A stretch of DNA of 25,236 nt from CAZGUG01 sp964625335 (GTDB lineage: Bacteria > Bacillota > Clostridia > Ch29). Position numbers and translations under genes: made by a program. The number at the start of each line of letters is the position of its first letter. The first letter of the stretch is position 1. This document shows, one piece after another, positions 1 to 8,011 of the stretch. The stretch spans positions 1 through 25,236 of the forward strand of contig CAZVBE010000027.1 in assembly GCA_964625335.1 (NCBI GenBank), in the 5' to 3' direction. The notes below the pieces were generated by a model. That model ran no database searches, was not told the origin of the DNA, and worked only from the letters and a program-made list of their open reading frames with translations.

Positions 1-183
1 CTTTCTACAAATCAGGCTGTTTTGTTCCATTTTATCATTAGTTGAATTCTAAAGCTATATACACACTTTTGTTCACACAGGGCTTTTTTATTGTTTTTTG
101 CGGGGGTTTAACATATTTTCCAACTCTTAATAATATTATTCTAATAGGTTGTATTAAGAAAGAAAAGGAGAGGAGGAATAAGG

Positions 184-1758
184 ATGGCTCTTGAATTGGT
201 AAGAGACCTGATAAAGATAGATCAGGTTATAGGGGAAGAAATAACCCAGGCCATGGTGGAAGGCGATGTTGTTGTCCCGGACAGTAAGCCGGATGTAGAT
301 AAAGTCCTCAGCACAAATGGTTGGGTTGTCATAACCGATAAAGAGGTTGTGGACAACAAGGTTATCCTGGAGGGGATTGTTAACGTTAAATCCCTATACA
401 TTTCTCATGAAGGGGAACAGCCTTTATACCATATGGAAGGGAGTTTCGGATTTACCCAACAGATAGAACTGCCAGATATTACAAATAGAATGGAGGCTGA
501 TGTACAGGCGGAAATAGAACATGTGGACAGCAGTATAGTCAACGGCAGAAAGCTTTACGTTAAATGCGTATTGAATATTTCGGGCAGGGTTTTCGAAAGG
601 ACCCAGATAGATATTATTAAAGACGTAAAAGGCATTGAGGATATCCAGGTTCTCAGGGATTACATGGAAATGGGCGATACCATAGGAGAAAACATATCCC
701 GTGCAACTGTCAAGCAGGAGTTTGAAATACCTGCGGATAAACCCTCCATAAAGGAAATATTGACAACCGACATTACCATAGGGGAAAGGGAAAGCAGAAT
801 AACAGAGAACAGAATCGTCCTTCAGGGAATGTTAAAGATGACAACCCTGTACATTGGAGGTGGCGAGGATAATTCAATAAACAGTGTGGAATATCAGATG
901 CCCTTCAGCCATTATATAGAGATTGCCGGAGCCATGCCAGGTATGAAGGAAAAGATGAAATACCTGGTTGAAGACCATTATTCAACCGTCAGGGAAAACG
1001 AAGAGGGACAGATTAGGGCTATTGAATATGAAGCAGTAGTCAAGATCGAGGGAAAGGTTGAGACGGTTCAACCGGTGGAGCTGCTGACAGACGCATATTC
1101 ACCCTCGACAAAGCTTGAAACCGATAGATTGCATATGAAGTTTAAAAAGCCCCTTGACCATGTAACCGACGATATAATCGTCAAGGAAGAGATAGACCTT
1201 TCGGAGGATTGTCCGCAGATAAACGAAATATGCAATGTGAAGGCGGTTCCTGTGCTGACCGACTTTGGCATATCCGGGGATCAGGGAGTAATTGAAGGCG
1301 TTCTGTGCATTGAGGCTCTCTATCTGACCGAAAACCATGAGGATGCATTGTATGTATACAAGGACGAGATACCCTTCCGGCATACCATACAGCTTCCTGA
1401 AGAGGATGACCGGATGGAGCTGGATGTGGACCTTTATCTTGATGACCTGCAGTATCGTTCACCCGATAACTGTTTGCTTGATATCAGGGGTAAGGTAAAG
1501 GTTGAGGCAGATATAAACAAGACCTATGAAAAGGAGGTTCTGTCAGACATTCAGGAGGCAGAGGAAGGGGAAAGTTTCCCCGCCGCCAGCATTGTGGTAT
1601 ACACCATACAGACGGGTGACAACCTGTGGAAAATAGCTAAACGGTTCAATACCACCATAGAGGAGCTTGTTAACATTAACAATATAGAGGAGCCGGATAA
1701 TCTGGTATCGGGAGATAAACTAATCATTTCCCGTATAGTTAAGTATCAGTTGTCTTAA
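184..1758 (+). CDS. sipL: SPOCS (DUF3794) and LysM domain protein, SipL-like spore envelope morphogenesis protein
   Basis: 524 aa, soluble, with no signal peptide or membrane segment. Three SPOCS-type repeats can be read at about residues 30-140, 185-295 and 335-445. Each opens with a V.PD.KP or similar motif and contains a 'V.LEG.V...LYI' strand pattern. A C-terminal LysM domain follows at about 474-518 (YTIQTGDNLWKIAKRFN, then a 'NNIEEPDNLVSGDKLII' half). This architecture and length match SipL of Clostridioides difficile, a mother-cell protein that binds SpoIVA and is needed to attach the coat; that role is known for the family and inferred here. The start is ATG 184, behind AGGAGG at 171-176. 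The AT-rich 183 bp upstream show no promoter I can call with confidence; a mother-cell (sigma-E) promoter would be expected. A terminator follows the gene, so it appears monocistronic. Confidence 0.85.
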   Translation: MALELVRDLIKIDQVIGEEITQAMVEGDVVVPDSKPDVDKVLSTNGWVVITDKEVVDNKVILEGIVNVKSLYISHEGEQPLYHMEGSFGFTQQIELPDITNRMEADVQAEIEHVDSSIVNGRKLYVKCVLNISGRVFERTQIDIIKDVKGIEDIQVLRDYMEMGDTIGENISRATVKQEFEIPADKPSIKEILTTDITIGERESRITENRIVLQGMLKMTTLYIGGGEDNSINSVEYQMPFSHYIEIAGAMPGMKEKMKYLVEDHYSTVRENEEGQIRAIEYEAVVKIEGKVETVQPVELLTDAYSPSTKLETDRLHMKFKKPLDHVTDDIIVKEEIDLSEDCPQINEICNVKAVPVLTDFGISGDQGVIEGVLCIEALYLTENHEDALYVYKDEIPFRHTIQLPEEDDRMELDVDLYLDDLQYRSPDNCLLDIRGKVKVEADINKTYEKEVLSDIQEAEEGESFPAASIVVYTIQTGDNLWKIAKRFNTTIEELVNINNIEEPDNLVSGDKLIISRIVKYQLS

Positions 1759-1766
1759 CAGCAAGG

Positions 1767-1788
1767 TCCGCGTCAGCGGATTTTTTTT
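1767..1788 (+). terminator. Intrinsic terminator after the sipL-like gene
   Basis: Stem TCCGC / GCGGA (1767-1771 with 1776-1780), loop GTCA, then eight T. It lies 9 bp after the stop codon. The short stem with a long uninterrupted T-tract is a standard intrinsic terminator. Confidence 0.8.
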
Positions 1789-1853
1789 GCCCCGGTGTAA
1801 CCATCATTAGTATTCCCTGTGAGTCAAACCGACGTTAATTTTTTGATTATATG

Positions 1854-1875
1854 CCCCCCAGATGGGGGGTTTTTT
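1854..1875 (+). terminator. Second intrinsic terminator, in the cphB leader region
   Basis: Stem CCCCCC / GGGGGG (1854-1859 with 1864-1869), loop AGAT, then six T (1870-1875). It lies 66 bp after the first terminator and 58 bp before the cphB start. It may back up the first terminator. If the cphB promoter lies upstream of it, it would instead act as a leader attenuator. I see no convincing promoter between 1876 and 1933. Confidence 0.75.
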
Positions 1876-1933
1876 AGTATAAAGGAATTGCGAATGGCAA
1901 AAATAACTAATGTACGCTTAAGGGGGAGTGACA

Positions 1934-2818
1934 ATGCAGGAAAACGGCAAACTTATTATCATTGGGGGTGCAGAGGATAAACAGGGTGAATGCCAGATAT
2001 TGAAGGAGGTGGCAAAGGCCGCAGGCACACCGCAGGGCAGAATAGTCATAATTACCACTGCCACCCAGAAGCCCCGGGAGGCGGGGAAGTTGTATGTTAA
2101 ATTATTTAAGGATTTGGGGGTGGAGGGTGTTGAGGTTATTAACATAGAGAGCCGGCAGGATGCAGGGCAGCAAACATTTCTAAGGACGGTGGAGAAAGCA
2201 ACCTGCATTTTTTTTACCGGGGGAGACCAGCTTAGAATTACCAGCATACTTGGAGGTACGGCTATGGGCGATAAGCTGAAGCAGCTGTATTATTCAGGCA
2301 TCACCATAGCCGGGACCAGCGCCGGGGCGTCCGCAATGAGCAGTACCATGATAATCACAGGGAATGAAGAGGATTCCCCAAAAAAGTGCACTGTGAAGAT
2401 GGCTCCGGGTCTCGACCTGCTGAAGGGTTGTGTGATAGATCAACATTTCGCCCAGAGAGGCAGGATAGGACGTCTTTTATGCGCGGTTGCCCAAAACCCA
2501 CATGTCCTTGGCATAGGAATAGATGAGGATACTGCGATAGTGGTGGAGGGCAACAGATTTAGGGTAGCGGGATCCCAGGCTGTTACAGTGGTGGATGGAA
2601 GGCTGCTATCCTTTAGCAATGTTTCCGAAACCAAGCCCGATGACCCTTTAGCGCTGATGGGCATAGTATTACATGTACTGCCCAAGGGATACGGTTTTGA
2701 CCTTGCAAACAAAAAGCCAATTAACTACCAATTTTGGGAGGATAGAAATGAAGATACTGGAAAAGGCAATATACAGAGGCAGGAATATATACAGTCACAG
2801 TACGGTAATAAGGATTAA
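1934..2818 (+). CDS. cphB: Cyanophycinase (intracellular, serine peptidase family S51)
   Basis: 294 aa. It should cleave cyanophycin (a poly-Asp backbone with Arg side chains) to beta-Asp-Arg dipeptides in the cytoplasm. The family signature is clear: FTGGDQ at about 94-99, the nucleophile motif AGTSAGA with Ser129, and DQHFAQRGRIGRL at about 169-181. That last motif carries the Asp, Gln and spaced Arg residues I recall as required in Synechocystis CphB. The start is set at ATG 1934, behind AGGGGGAG (1921-1928); the in-frame GTG at 1928 falls inside that site. The family fold seems to end near 'HVLPKGYGFDL', and the last 30 or so residues are hydrophilic. The final 23 codons overlap cphA, which suggests a read-through extension. 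Together with cphA it forms a two-gene synthesis and degradation unit. Confidence 0.93.
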   Translation: MQENGKLIIIGGAEDKQGECQILKEVAKAAGTPQGRIVIITTATQKPREAGKLYVKLFKDLGVEGVEVINIESRQDAGQQTFLRTVEKATCIFFTGGDQLRITSILGGTAMGDKLKQLYYSGITIAGTSAGASAMSSTMIITGNEEDSPKKCTVKMAPGLDLLKGCVIDQHFAQRGRIGRLLCAVAQNPHVLGIGIDEDTAIVVEGNRFRVAGSQAVTVVDGRLLSFSNVSETKPDDPLALMGIVLHVLPKGYGFDLANKKPINYQFWEDRNEDTGKGNIQRQEYIQSQYGNKD

Positions 2819-5399
2819 GGTGGACCTTGAAGAATACTCCAATACTCCCACCTGTGAAATAGCATCCTTTAATAAAAGATTGCTTGAAATGCTGCCGGGT
2901 CTTAATAGGCACCGCTGCTCAAGGGGATATGCCGGAGGTTTTAAGGAGAGACTGGAAGAGGGAACCTATCTGGCCCATGTATTTGAGCATATAGCCATAG
3001 AACTGCAAAATGCTGTGGGCCACGACGTATGGTTCGGGAAAGCAAGAAGGGTAAACGGGGGTAACGATTACTACGTTATATATGAATATTTAAATGAGGA
3101 TGTGGGGCTTGCCGTCGGGCGTATCGGTCTTGAGCTTATAAACAACCTGCTGGAAGGAAAGGCCCTGGACATACATGCCAAAATAGCTCAATTGCACAAT
3201 ATAGCCAAAAAAACCGACCTGGGACCCAGCACCCTTGCAATAGTGGAGGAGGCAAAGCTGCGGGGCATACCCTTTATGAGGATTGGCAATGAAAGTATAT
3301 TACAGTTGGGTTATGGGAAGTACCAGAAAAGAATTGAAGCTACCATTACCGAAAATACCGGTTGTATATCGGTTGATATTGCCTGTGATAAGGTAGTAAC
3401 CAAACAACTGCTTCAAGAAGCGGGCATTCCGGTTCCTGAGGGCGATATAGCCTATGAACCGGATTTGGCCCTGTCGGTTGCCCATGACCTCGGTTATCCG
3501 GTGGTGGTAAAACCCAACAACGGCAATCAGGGAAGAGGGGTTTCCTTAAATATCACATCGGATGAGGAGTTCACAAAGGCATATCTGGCAGCGTCAGCTT
3601 TAAGTGATAAAGTAATAGTAGAAAGACAGATACCGGGGAAAAACTTCAGGGTGCTTGTGGTGGGAGGAAGCGTTGCTGCCGTGGCCGAAAGGATACCCGT
3701 AAGCATAACAGGAGACGGTATTCATAGCATAAGGGAACTTATAGAAATCGAGAATACAGACCCGATGAGGGGGGACGGGCATGAAAAGCCTCTTACCAAA
3801 ATCAAAATAGACGAACATGTCAAGCTGATGCTGAATAAACAGGGTATTAACCTTGATCATATACCTTCAAAGGGCGAAACCGTAATGGTAAGGGAAAACT
3901 GTAACCTAAGCACCGGGGGCAAATCGGTTGATAAGACCGATAAAATCCATCCGCAGGTTTCTATGCTGGCCGTCAGGGCAGCGGATATAATAGGGCTTGA
4001 TGTTGCTGGTGTTGACGTTATGACTGCGGATATATCCAAACCCCTGCAGTCAACAGGAGGGGCAATAATTGAGGTTAATGCTGCTCCGGGAATCCGAATG
4101 CATCACTACCCGTCCCGGGGAAAGGCAAGAAATGTTGCCCGTTCTATTGTGGATATGCTTTTTCCAAGGGGAGACCAGTATTCCATACCTATAGTCTCAA
4201 TCACCGGTACAAACGGAAAGACTACTATCGCAAGGATGCTTTCAAACATACTGACAATAAGCGGATATAATGTAGGATGTACCACCACAGGAGGCATATA
4301 TATAAATCAGAAATGCATACTTAAAGGCGATACTACGGGCCCCTCGAGCGCACGGGTGGTTTTATCGGACAGGAAGGTGGATATTGCGGTGTTGGAGACT
4401 GCCAGGGGAGGTATTGTACGTTCAGGGCTGGGATATGACCTTGCGGATGTGGGAATTGTGACCAACATTACCGGAGACCACTTAGGAATTGACGGTATAA
4501 ATAACCTTGAGGAACTGGCTTATATAAAAAGCCTGGTGGTGGAAGCGGTAAGATACGACGGGTATGCCGTGCTGAATGCCGATGACAGTATAACGACGGC
4601 TATGGCCGAAAGGATAAGGAGCAGTATCATATATTTTTCCCGCAGGGATGACAATATGCTTGTATTCAAGCACATAAACAGCGGAAGAACAGCAGTATTC
4701 GTCAAGGACGGGACTATAGTTATTGCGAAGAGCGGCAAATACTATCCTGTTACAGGGATTGACGAAGTACCCTGCACGATGGGAGGCAGGCTCAAGCATA
4801 ATATAGAGAATACCCTTGCGGTAGTAAGCGGGGCATTTGCCTTAAGTGTGCCGGTAGGCGATATTGTAAAGGGGCTTAAGACCTTTTATAACGACCACCA
4901 GAACAATCCGGGAAGATTTAATATCTATAATGTGGGCAATTTCAGGGTCCTGGTGGATTACGGACACAATCCCGCAGGATACAGGATGGTTACCGACGCT
5001 TTAACAGATTTGGGAGCCGGAAGGCTGGTCGGGATTATTGGGGTACCCGGTGACCGCCTTGAGCAGGATATGATTGAGGTGGGAAGCATTTGCGCAGGCG
5101 TGTTTGATAAAATATATATCAAGGAAGACAAGGATTTGAGGGGCAGGAAACAGGGTGAGGCAGCCGGATATTTATTTGAGGGCCTTAAGAAGCGAGGGTT
5201 TCCACAGGAACAGGTGGAGGTTGAGTTTGACGAGACAAAGGCCCTTTGGAAGGCCATGAGGACTGCCATGCCCGGCGATTTAATAGCTGTCTTCTATGAA
5301 AATCTGCAGCCTGTTTTAGATACCATATCCAGGGTATCGGCGATACTGGGAGCGAAACCCAAAGCCAGAGGCATAATGCAAAGGAGCGTGGAAAATTAA
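2748..5399 (+). CDS. cphA: Cyanophycin synthetase
   Basis: 883 aa, close to the usual CphA1 length. It polymerises aspartate and arginine with ATP, without a ribosome. An N-terminal domain of about 160 residues includes FEHIAIELQ (Glu80 region), where a primer-trimming activity has been described in CphA1. An ATP-grasp domain at about 215-455 has VKPNNGNQGRGV (254-265) and IIEVNAAPGIRMH (440-452). A Mur-ligase-like domain from about 480 has the P-loop GTNGKTT (487-493), ETARGG (550-555), NITGDHLG (573-580), NPGRFN (720-725) and DYGHNP (737-742). The start is ATG 2748, behind GGGAGG (2736-2741), which matches the MKILE... start of homologues. A longer reading from 2673 adds 25 non-homologous residues. 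The gene overlaps cphB by 71 bp, so coupled translation is likely. All catalytic motifs are present and the enzyme should be active. Confidence 0.95.
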   Translation: MKILEKAIYRGRNIYSHSTVIRIKVDLEEYSNTPTCEIASFNKRLLEMLPGLNRHRCSRGYAGGFKERLEEGTYLAHVFEHIAIELQNAVGHDVWFGKARRVNGGNDYYVIYEYLNEDVGLAVGRIGLELINNLLEGKALDIHAKIAQLHNIAKKTDLGPSTLAIVEEAKLRGIPFMRIGNESILQLGYGKYQKRIEATITENTGCISVDIACDKVVTKQLLQEAGIPVPEGDIAYEPDLALSVAHDLGYPVVVKPNNGNQGRGVSLNITSDEEFTKAYLAASALSDKVIVERQIPGKNFRVLVVGGSVAAVAERIPVSITGDGIHSIRELIEIENTDPMRGDGHEKPLTKIKIDEHVKLMLNKQGINLDHIPSKGETVMVRENCNLSTGGKSVDKTDKIHPQVSMLAVRAADIIGLDVAGVDVMTADISKPLQSTGGAIIEVNAAPGIRMHHYPSRGKARNVARSIVDMLFPRGDQYSIPIVSITGTNGKTTIARMLSNILTISGYNVGCTTTGGIYINQKCILKGDTTGPSSARVVLSDRKVDIAVLETARGGIVRSGLGYDLADVGIVTNITGDHLGIDGINNLEELAYIKSLVVEAVRYDGYAVLNADDSITTAMAERIRSSIIYFSRRDDNMLVFKHINSGRTAVFVKDGTIVIAKSGKYYPVTGIDEVPCTMGGRLKHNIENTLAVVSGAFALSVPVGDIVKGLKTFYNDHQNNPGRFNIYNVGNFRVLVDYGHNPAGYRMVTDALTDLGAGRLVGIIGVPGDRLEQDMIEVGSICAGVFDKIYIKEDKDLRGRKQGEAAGYLFEGLKKRGFPQEQVEVEFDETKALWKAMRTAMPGDLIAVFYENLQPVLDTISRVSAILGAKPKARGIMQRSVEN

Positions 5400-5419
5400 T
5401 ATCACTGCCAAAATTTATA

Positions 5420-5448
5420 TTGGAGTATTCAGCCCACAGGTATATAAT
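5420..5448 (+). promoter_or_regulatory. Sigma-A-type promoter for the ispE operon
   Basis: -35 TTGGAG (5420-5425), a 17-bp spacer, and a perfect -10 TATAAT (5443-5448). It lies between the cphA stop and ispE, 41 bp before the start codon. This suggests ispE is transcribed in growing cells independently of the cyanophycin genes. Confidence 0.6.
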
Positions 5449-5489
5449 TATTAGTGTAATAGCAATATACTTCCCGCAGGAGGAAGAGC

Positions 5490-6365
5490 ATGGCAGAGAT
5501 AAGATTGAAGGCCCGGGCTAAAATTAACCTTACCCTTGATGTGCTGCAAAGGTTGAATAGCGGCTATCATCAGGTAGAAATGATATTGCAGCAGATTGAC
5601 CTGTCGGATGAAGTTGGAATAGTATCGGATGGGCAAAAGGGCTGTATACGTGTGGAGAGTAACTGCTCCACCCTGCCAAAGGACGGGGACAATATAGCCT
5701 ATGGGGCGGCACAGCTTATTAAGGATATGTACGGTATAAAGCAGCAGGCAACCATAACGCTTCAGAAAAGCATACCTGTGGCTGCAGGGCTTGGTGGGGG
5801 CAGTGCAGATGCGGCGGCGGTCATATTGGGACTTAACCGTATATGGGGACTGGGGTTGGACATCCCGGCAATGATGAAGCTTGGGACAAGGCTGGGCGCC
5901 GATGTTCCCTTTTGCATTCTGGGAGGCACCGCCCTTGCCCGGGGGATAGGAGAGGTGCTGACCCCCATACCTTCTGACCTGTCTTTGGATATTCTGCTGG
6001 TTAAGCCTGACTTAATGGTATCTACCGCTTCGGTATATAAGAGCCTGGATATTACATCCATTTCAAAAAGGCCTGACAACTACGGAATGATTGAAGCATT
6101 GAAGGCAGGGGATAATGAAGGCATAGCAGACAGGATGTTTAACGTGCTGGAAGGAGTGACGGTAAAAAGGCATCCCGAAATAGGTATTATAAAGAAAGAT
6201 ATGATGGTAAGAGGGGCGCTGGGAGCCATTATGTCGGGAAGCGGGCCCACCGTTGCAGGGCTATATGAAAACCAACAAGGGGCCCTTGCGGCTGCGGAGT
6301 TCTTTAAGACTAAATATAAAGAGGTTATCGTCACAAAGACTGTGACTTTAGAAGAGGGTGAATAA
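5490..6365 (+). CDS. ispE: 4-diphosphocytidyl-2-C-methyl-D-erythritol kinase
   Basis: 291 aa, cytoplasmic GHMP-family kinase of the non-mevalonate (MEP) isoprenoid pathway. It phosphorylates CDP-methylerythritol at the 2-hydroxyl using ATP. The N-terminus ARAKINLTLDVL is the usual IspE opening. The glycine-rich ATP loop is PVAAGLGGGSADAAAV at about 95-110. GADVPFCILGGTALARGIGE and the late IMSGSGPTVAGLY segment complete the family pattern. The start is ATG 5490 behind AGGAGG (5479-5484). The next gene begins on the base after the stop codon, so the two are co-translated. Linkage of ispE to sporulation genes is, as I recall, common in Clostridia. Confidence 0.95.
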   Translation: MAEIRLKARAKINLTLDVLQRLNSGYHQVEMILQQIDLSDEVGIVSDGQKGCIRVESNCSTLPKDGDNIAYGAAQLIKDMYGIKQQATITLQKSIPVAAGLGGGSADAAAVILGLNRIWGLGLDIPAMMKLGTRLGADVPFCILGGTALARGIGEVLTPIPSDLSLDILLVKPDLMVSTASVYKSLDITSISKRPDNYGMIEALKAGDNEGIADRMFNVLEGVTVKRHPEIGIIKKDMMVRGALGAIMSGSGPTVAGLYENQQGALAAAEFFKTKYKEVIVTKTVTLEEGE

Positions 6366-7112
6366 ATGATTAATGCAATAATTCTTTCGGGGGATAAAAA
6401 CCAGAGCCTGTCCAACGGTTATACAAAGGCCCTTGTAAAAATAAAGGACAGGATTATGATTGATTACGTTGTTGATGCCCTTCAAAACAGTTCGGAAATA
6501 GGTCAAATCGCGGTGGTGGGTTCTGTGGAACAACTGCGGCCATACCTTTCACAAAAGGTTTCCTGCATAGCTGAAGGGGCAGACGACCTTATCGACAATA
6601 CCCTTATAGGAATAGGGCTTTTCAAACAAGACCCGAGGGTGCTTGTGCTTACCTGTGATATTCCATATCTTACCCCCGAGGCGGTGGACCATTTTGTTAG
6701 ACACAGCGAAAAAACCGGGGCGGACATGTGTTATCCAATAGTAAGAAAAGAGGATAACCAGGCAAAGTTCGCAAGGGCAAACAGAACCTATGCAAAACTA
6801 AGGGATGGGACCTTTACCGGGGGCAACATGTTTTATGTGAATCCACAGGTGGTGGAAAGGTCGGCGGATCTTGCAAGGCGGCTGGTGGGATACCGGAAAA
6901 AACCCTGGAAGATGTGCAGGGTATTGGGCTGGAATTTCGTATTCCAACTATTAGCCGGGAGTCTTACAATATCGGGGGTGGAGAGCAGAATGTCAAACCT
7001 GCTTGACATTAAGCTGGCAGCGATTATATCCCCCTATCCCGAGGTGGGTAACGATGTGGACAAGGAAAGCGATTTGACCCTTGCGAGGGAATACCTAGCG
7101 GATATCGGATAA
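6366..7112 (+). CDS. Nucleotidyltransferase family protein (MobA/IspD-like fold), substrate unknown
   Basis: 248 aa. The N-terminal half fits the NTP-transferase fold: MINAIILSG at the start, TKALVKIKDRIMIDYVVDAL (about 19-38), VLVLTCDIPYLTPEAVDHF with the metal-site Asp (about 93-111), and FTGGNMFYVNP (about 151-161). The usual signature loop, L.GG.G.R.G..K, is degenerate: it reads LSGDKNQSLSNGYTK, lacking the second Gly and the Arg. The gene starts on the base after the ispE stop, with its ribosome binding site inside ispE (GAAGAGGG). The pairing with ispE hints at a link to the MEP pathway or to another nucleotide-sugar or cofactor step, but no substrate can be assigned. The C-terminal 80 residues, including MSNLLDIKLAAIISPYPEVG, are not familiar. 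Confidence 0.75.
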   Translation: MINAIILSGDKNQSLSNGYTKALVKIKDRIMIDYVVDALQNSSEIGQIAVVGSVEQLRPYLSQKVSCIAEGADDLIDNTLIGIGLFKQDPRVLVLTCDIPYLTPEAVDHFVRHSEKTGADMCYPIVRKEDNQAKFARANRTYAKLRDGTFTGGNMFYVNPQVVERSADLARRLVGYRKKPWKMCRVLGWNFVFQLLAGSLTISGVESRMSNLLDIKLAAIISPYPEVGNDVDKESDLTLAREYLADIG

Positions 7113-7153
7113 GTCAGGTGGAACGGTTGCACCAGTGAAAAGGAGGAGCCTGA

Positions 7154-7999
7154 TTGCGCGAGATAAATACCCAACATATAAGTATGAAGGTAAAGGAACT
7201 GTTTCTGAAAGCAAATTACCATATAGGCGAAGACATACTACAATGGCTTAAGGAAAGCGTGCTTAAGGAGGAATCCCCGACCGGCAAAGCGGTGCTTATG
7301 CAGATAATCGAAAACCATAATATAGCATCGAAAGAACACATTCCCATTTGTCAGGACACGGGAATGGCAGTCCTGTTTATTGAACTGGGGCAGGACATAA
7401 GGATAGTTGGCGGGGATTTTAATGAAGCGGTAAACCGGGGAGTAAGGGAAGCATATATTGAAGGGTACTTAAGAAAATCGGTGGTGAATGACCCGTTATT
7501 CAGCCGTATAAATACCAAGGATAACAGCCCTGCAATCATATATACAGACTTGGTGCCCGGAGATAAAATATATTTCCATATAACCGGCAAGGGCTTCGGC
7601 AGCGAAAATATGAGCCGGATGAAAATGCTAACCCCCGCCGACGGGGTAGAAGGGGTCAGGAGGTTCGTAGTGGAAACAGTAAAAACAGCCGGGCCCAACC
7701 CCTGTCCCCCTGTAATTGTAGGCGTCGGTATAGGCGGTACCATCGACAAGTGTGCCCAGATTGCCAAAAAAGCTACACTGCGGGAAATGGGGAAGAATAA
7801 CAAGGATCCACGCTATGCGAAGCTGGAACAGGAAATATTAGAACGGGTCAATTCACTGGGAATAGGGCCCGCCGGCCTTGGCGGTCGTATAACGGCACTT
7901 GCTGTAAACATTGAATACTATCCGACGCATATAGCGGGAATGCCGGTGGTGGTAAACTTATGCTGTCATGCGGCCAGACACGCCCAGGCAGTTCTTTAG
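7154..7999 (+). CDS. fumA: Fumarate hydratase class I, alpha subunit (TtdA-type)
   Basis: 281 aa. It is the N-terminal half of a split iron-sulfur class I fumarase or related hydro-lyase, converting fumarate and malate in the cytoplasm. The [4Fe-4S] cysteines, judged by motif and spacing, are Cys66 (PICQDTGMAV), Cys184 (PNPCPPVIVG) and one of Cys270/Cys271 (NLCCHAARHAQ). GVGIGGTIDKCA (190-201) is a typical family segment. The start is TTG 7154, 7 bp after AGGAGG (7141-7146); an internal ATG gives a version starting MKVKELF without a comparable site. It is followed 12 bp later by the beta subunit. L-tartrate dehydratase has the same architecture, so the substrate is the likely rather than certain reading. 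The gap of 41 bp after the nucleotidyltransferase, with no terminator, suggests one operon with ispE. Confidence 0.9.
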   Translation: MREINTQHISMKVKELFLKANYHIGEDILQWLKESVLKEESPTGKAVLMQIIENHNIASKEHIPICQDTGMAVLFIELGQDIRIVGGDFNEAVNRGVREAYIEGYLRKSVVNDPLFSRINTKDNSPAIIYTDLVPGDKIYFHITGKGFGSENMSRMKMLTPADGVEGVRRFVVETVKTAGPNPCPPVIVGVGIGGTIDKCAQIAKKATLREMGKNNKDPRYAKLEQEILERVNSLGIGPAGLGGRITALAVNIEYYPTHIAGMPVVVNLCCHAARHAQAVL

Positions 8000-8011
8000 G
8001 AGGGGTTTTGG

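Noticed and set aside
2673..2747. 25 extra codons at the start of cphA
   Set aside because: They lie inside cphB, have no homologous character, and precede the strong ribosome binding site at 2736-2741.
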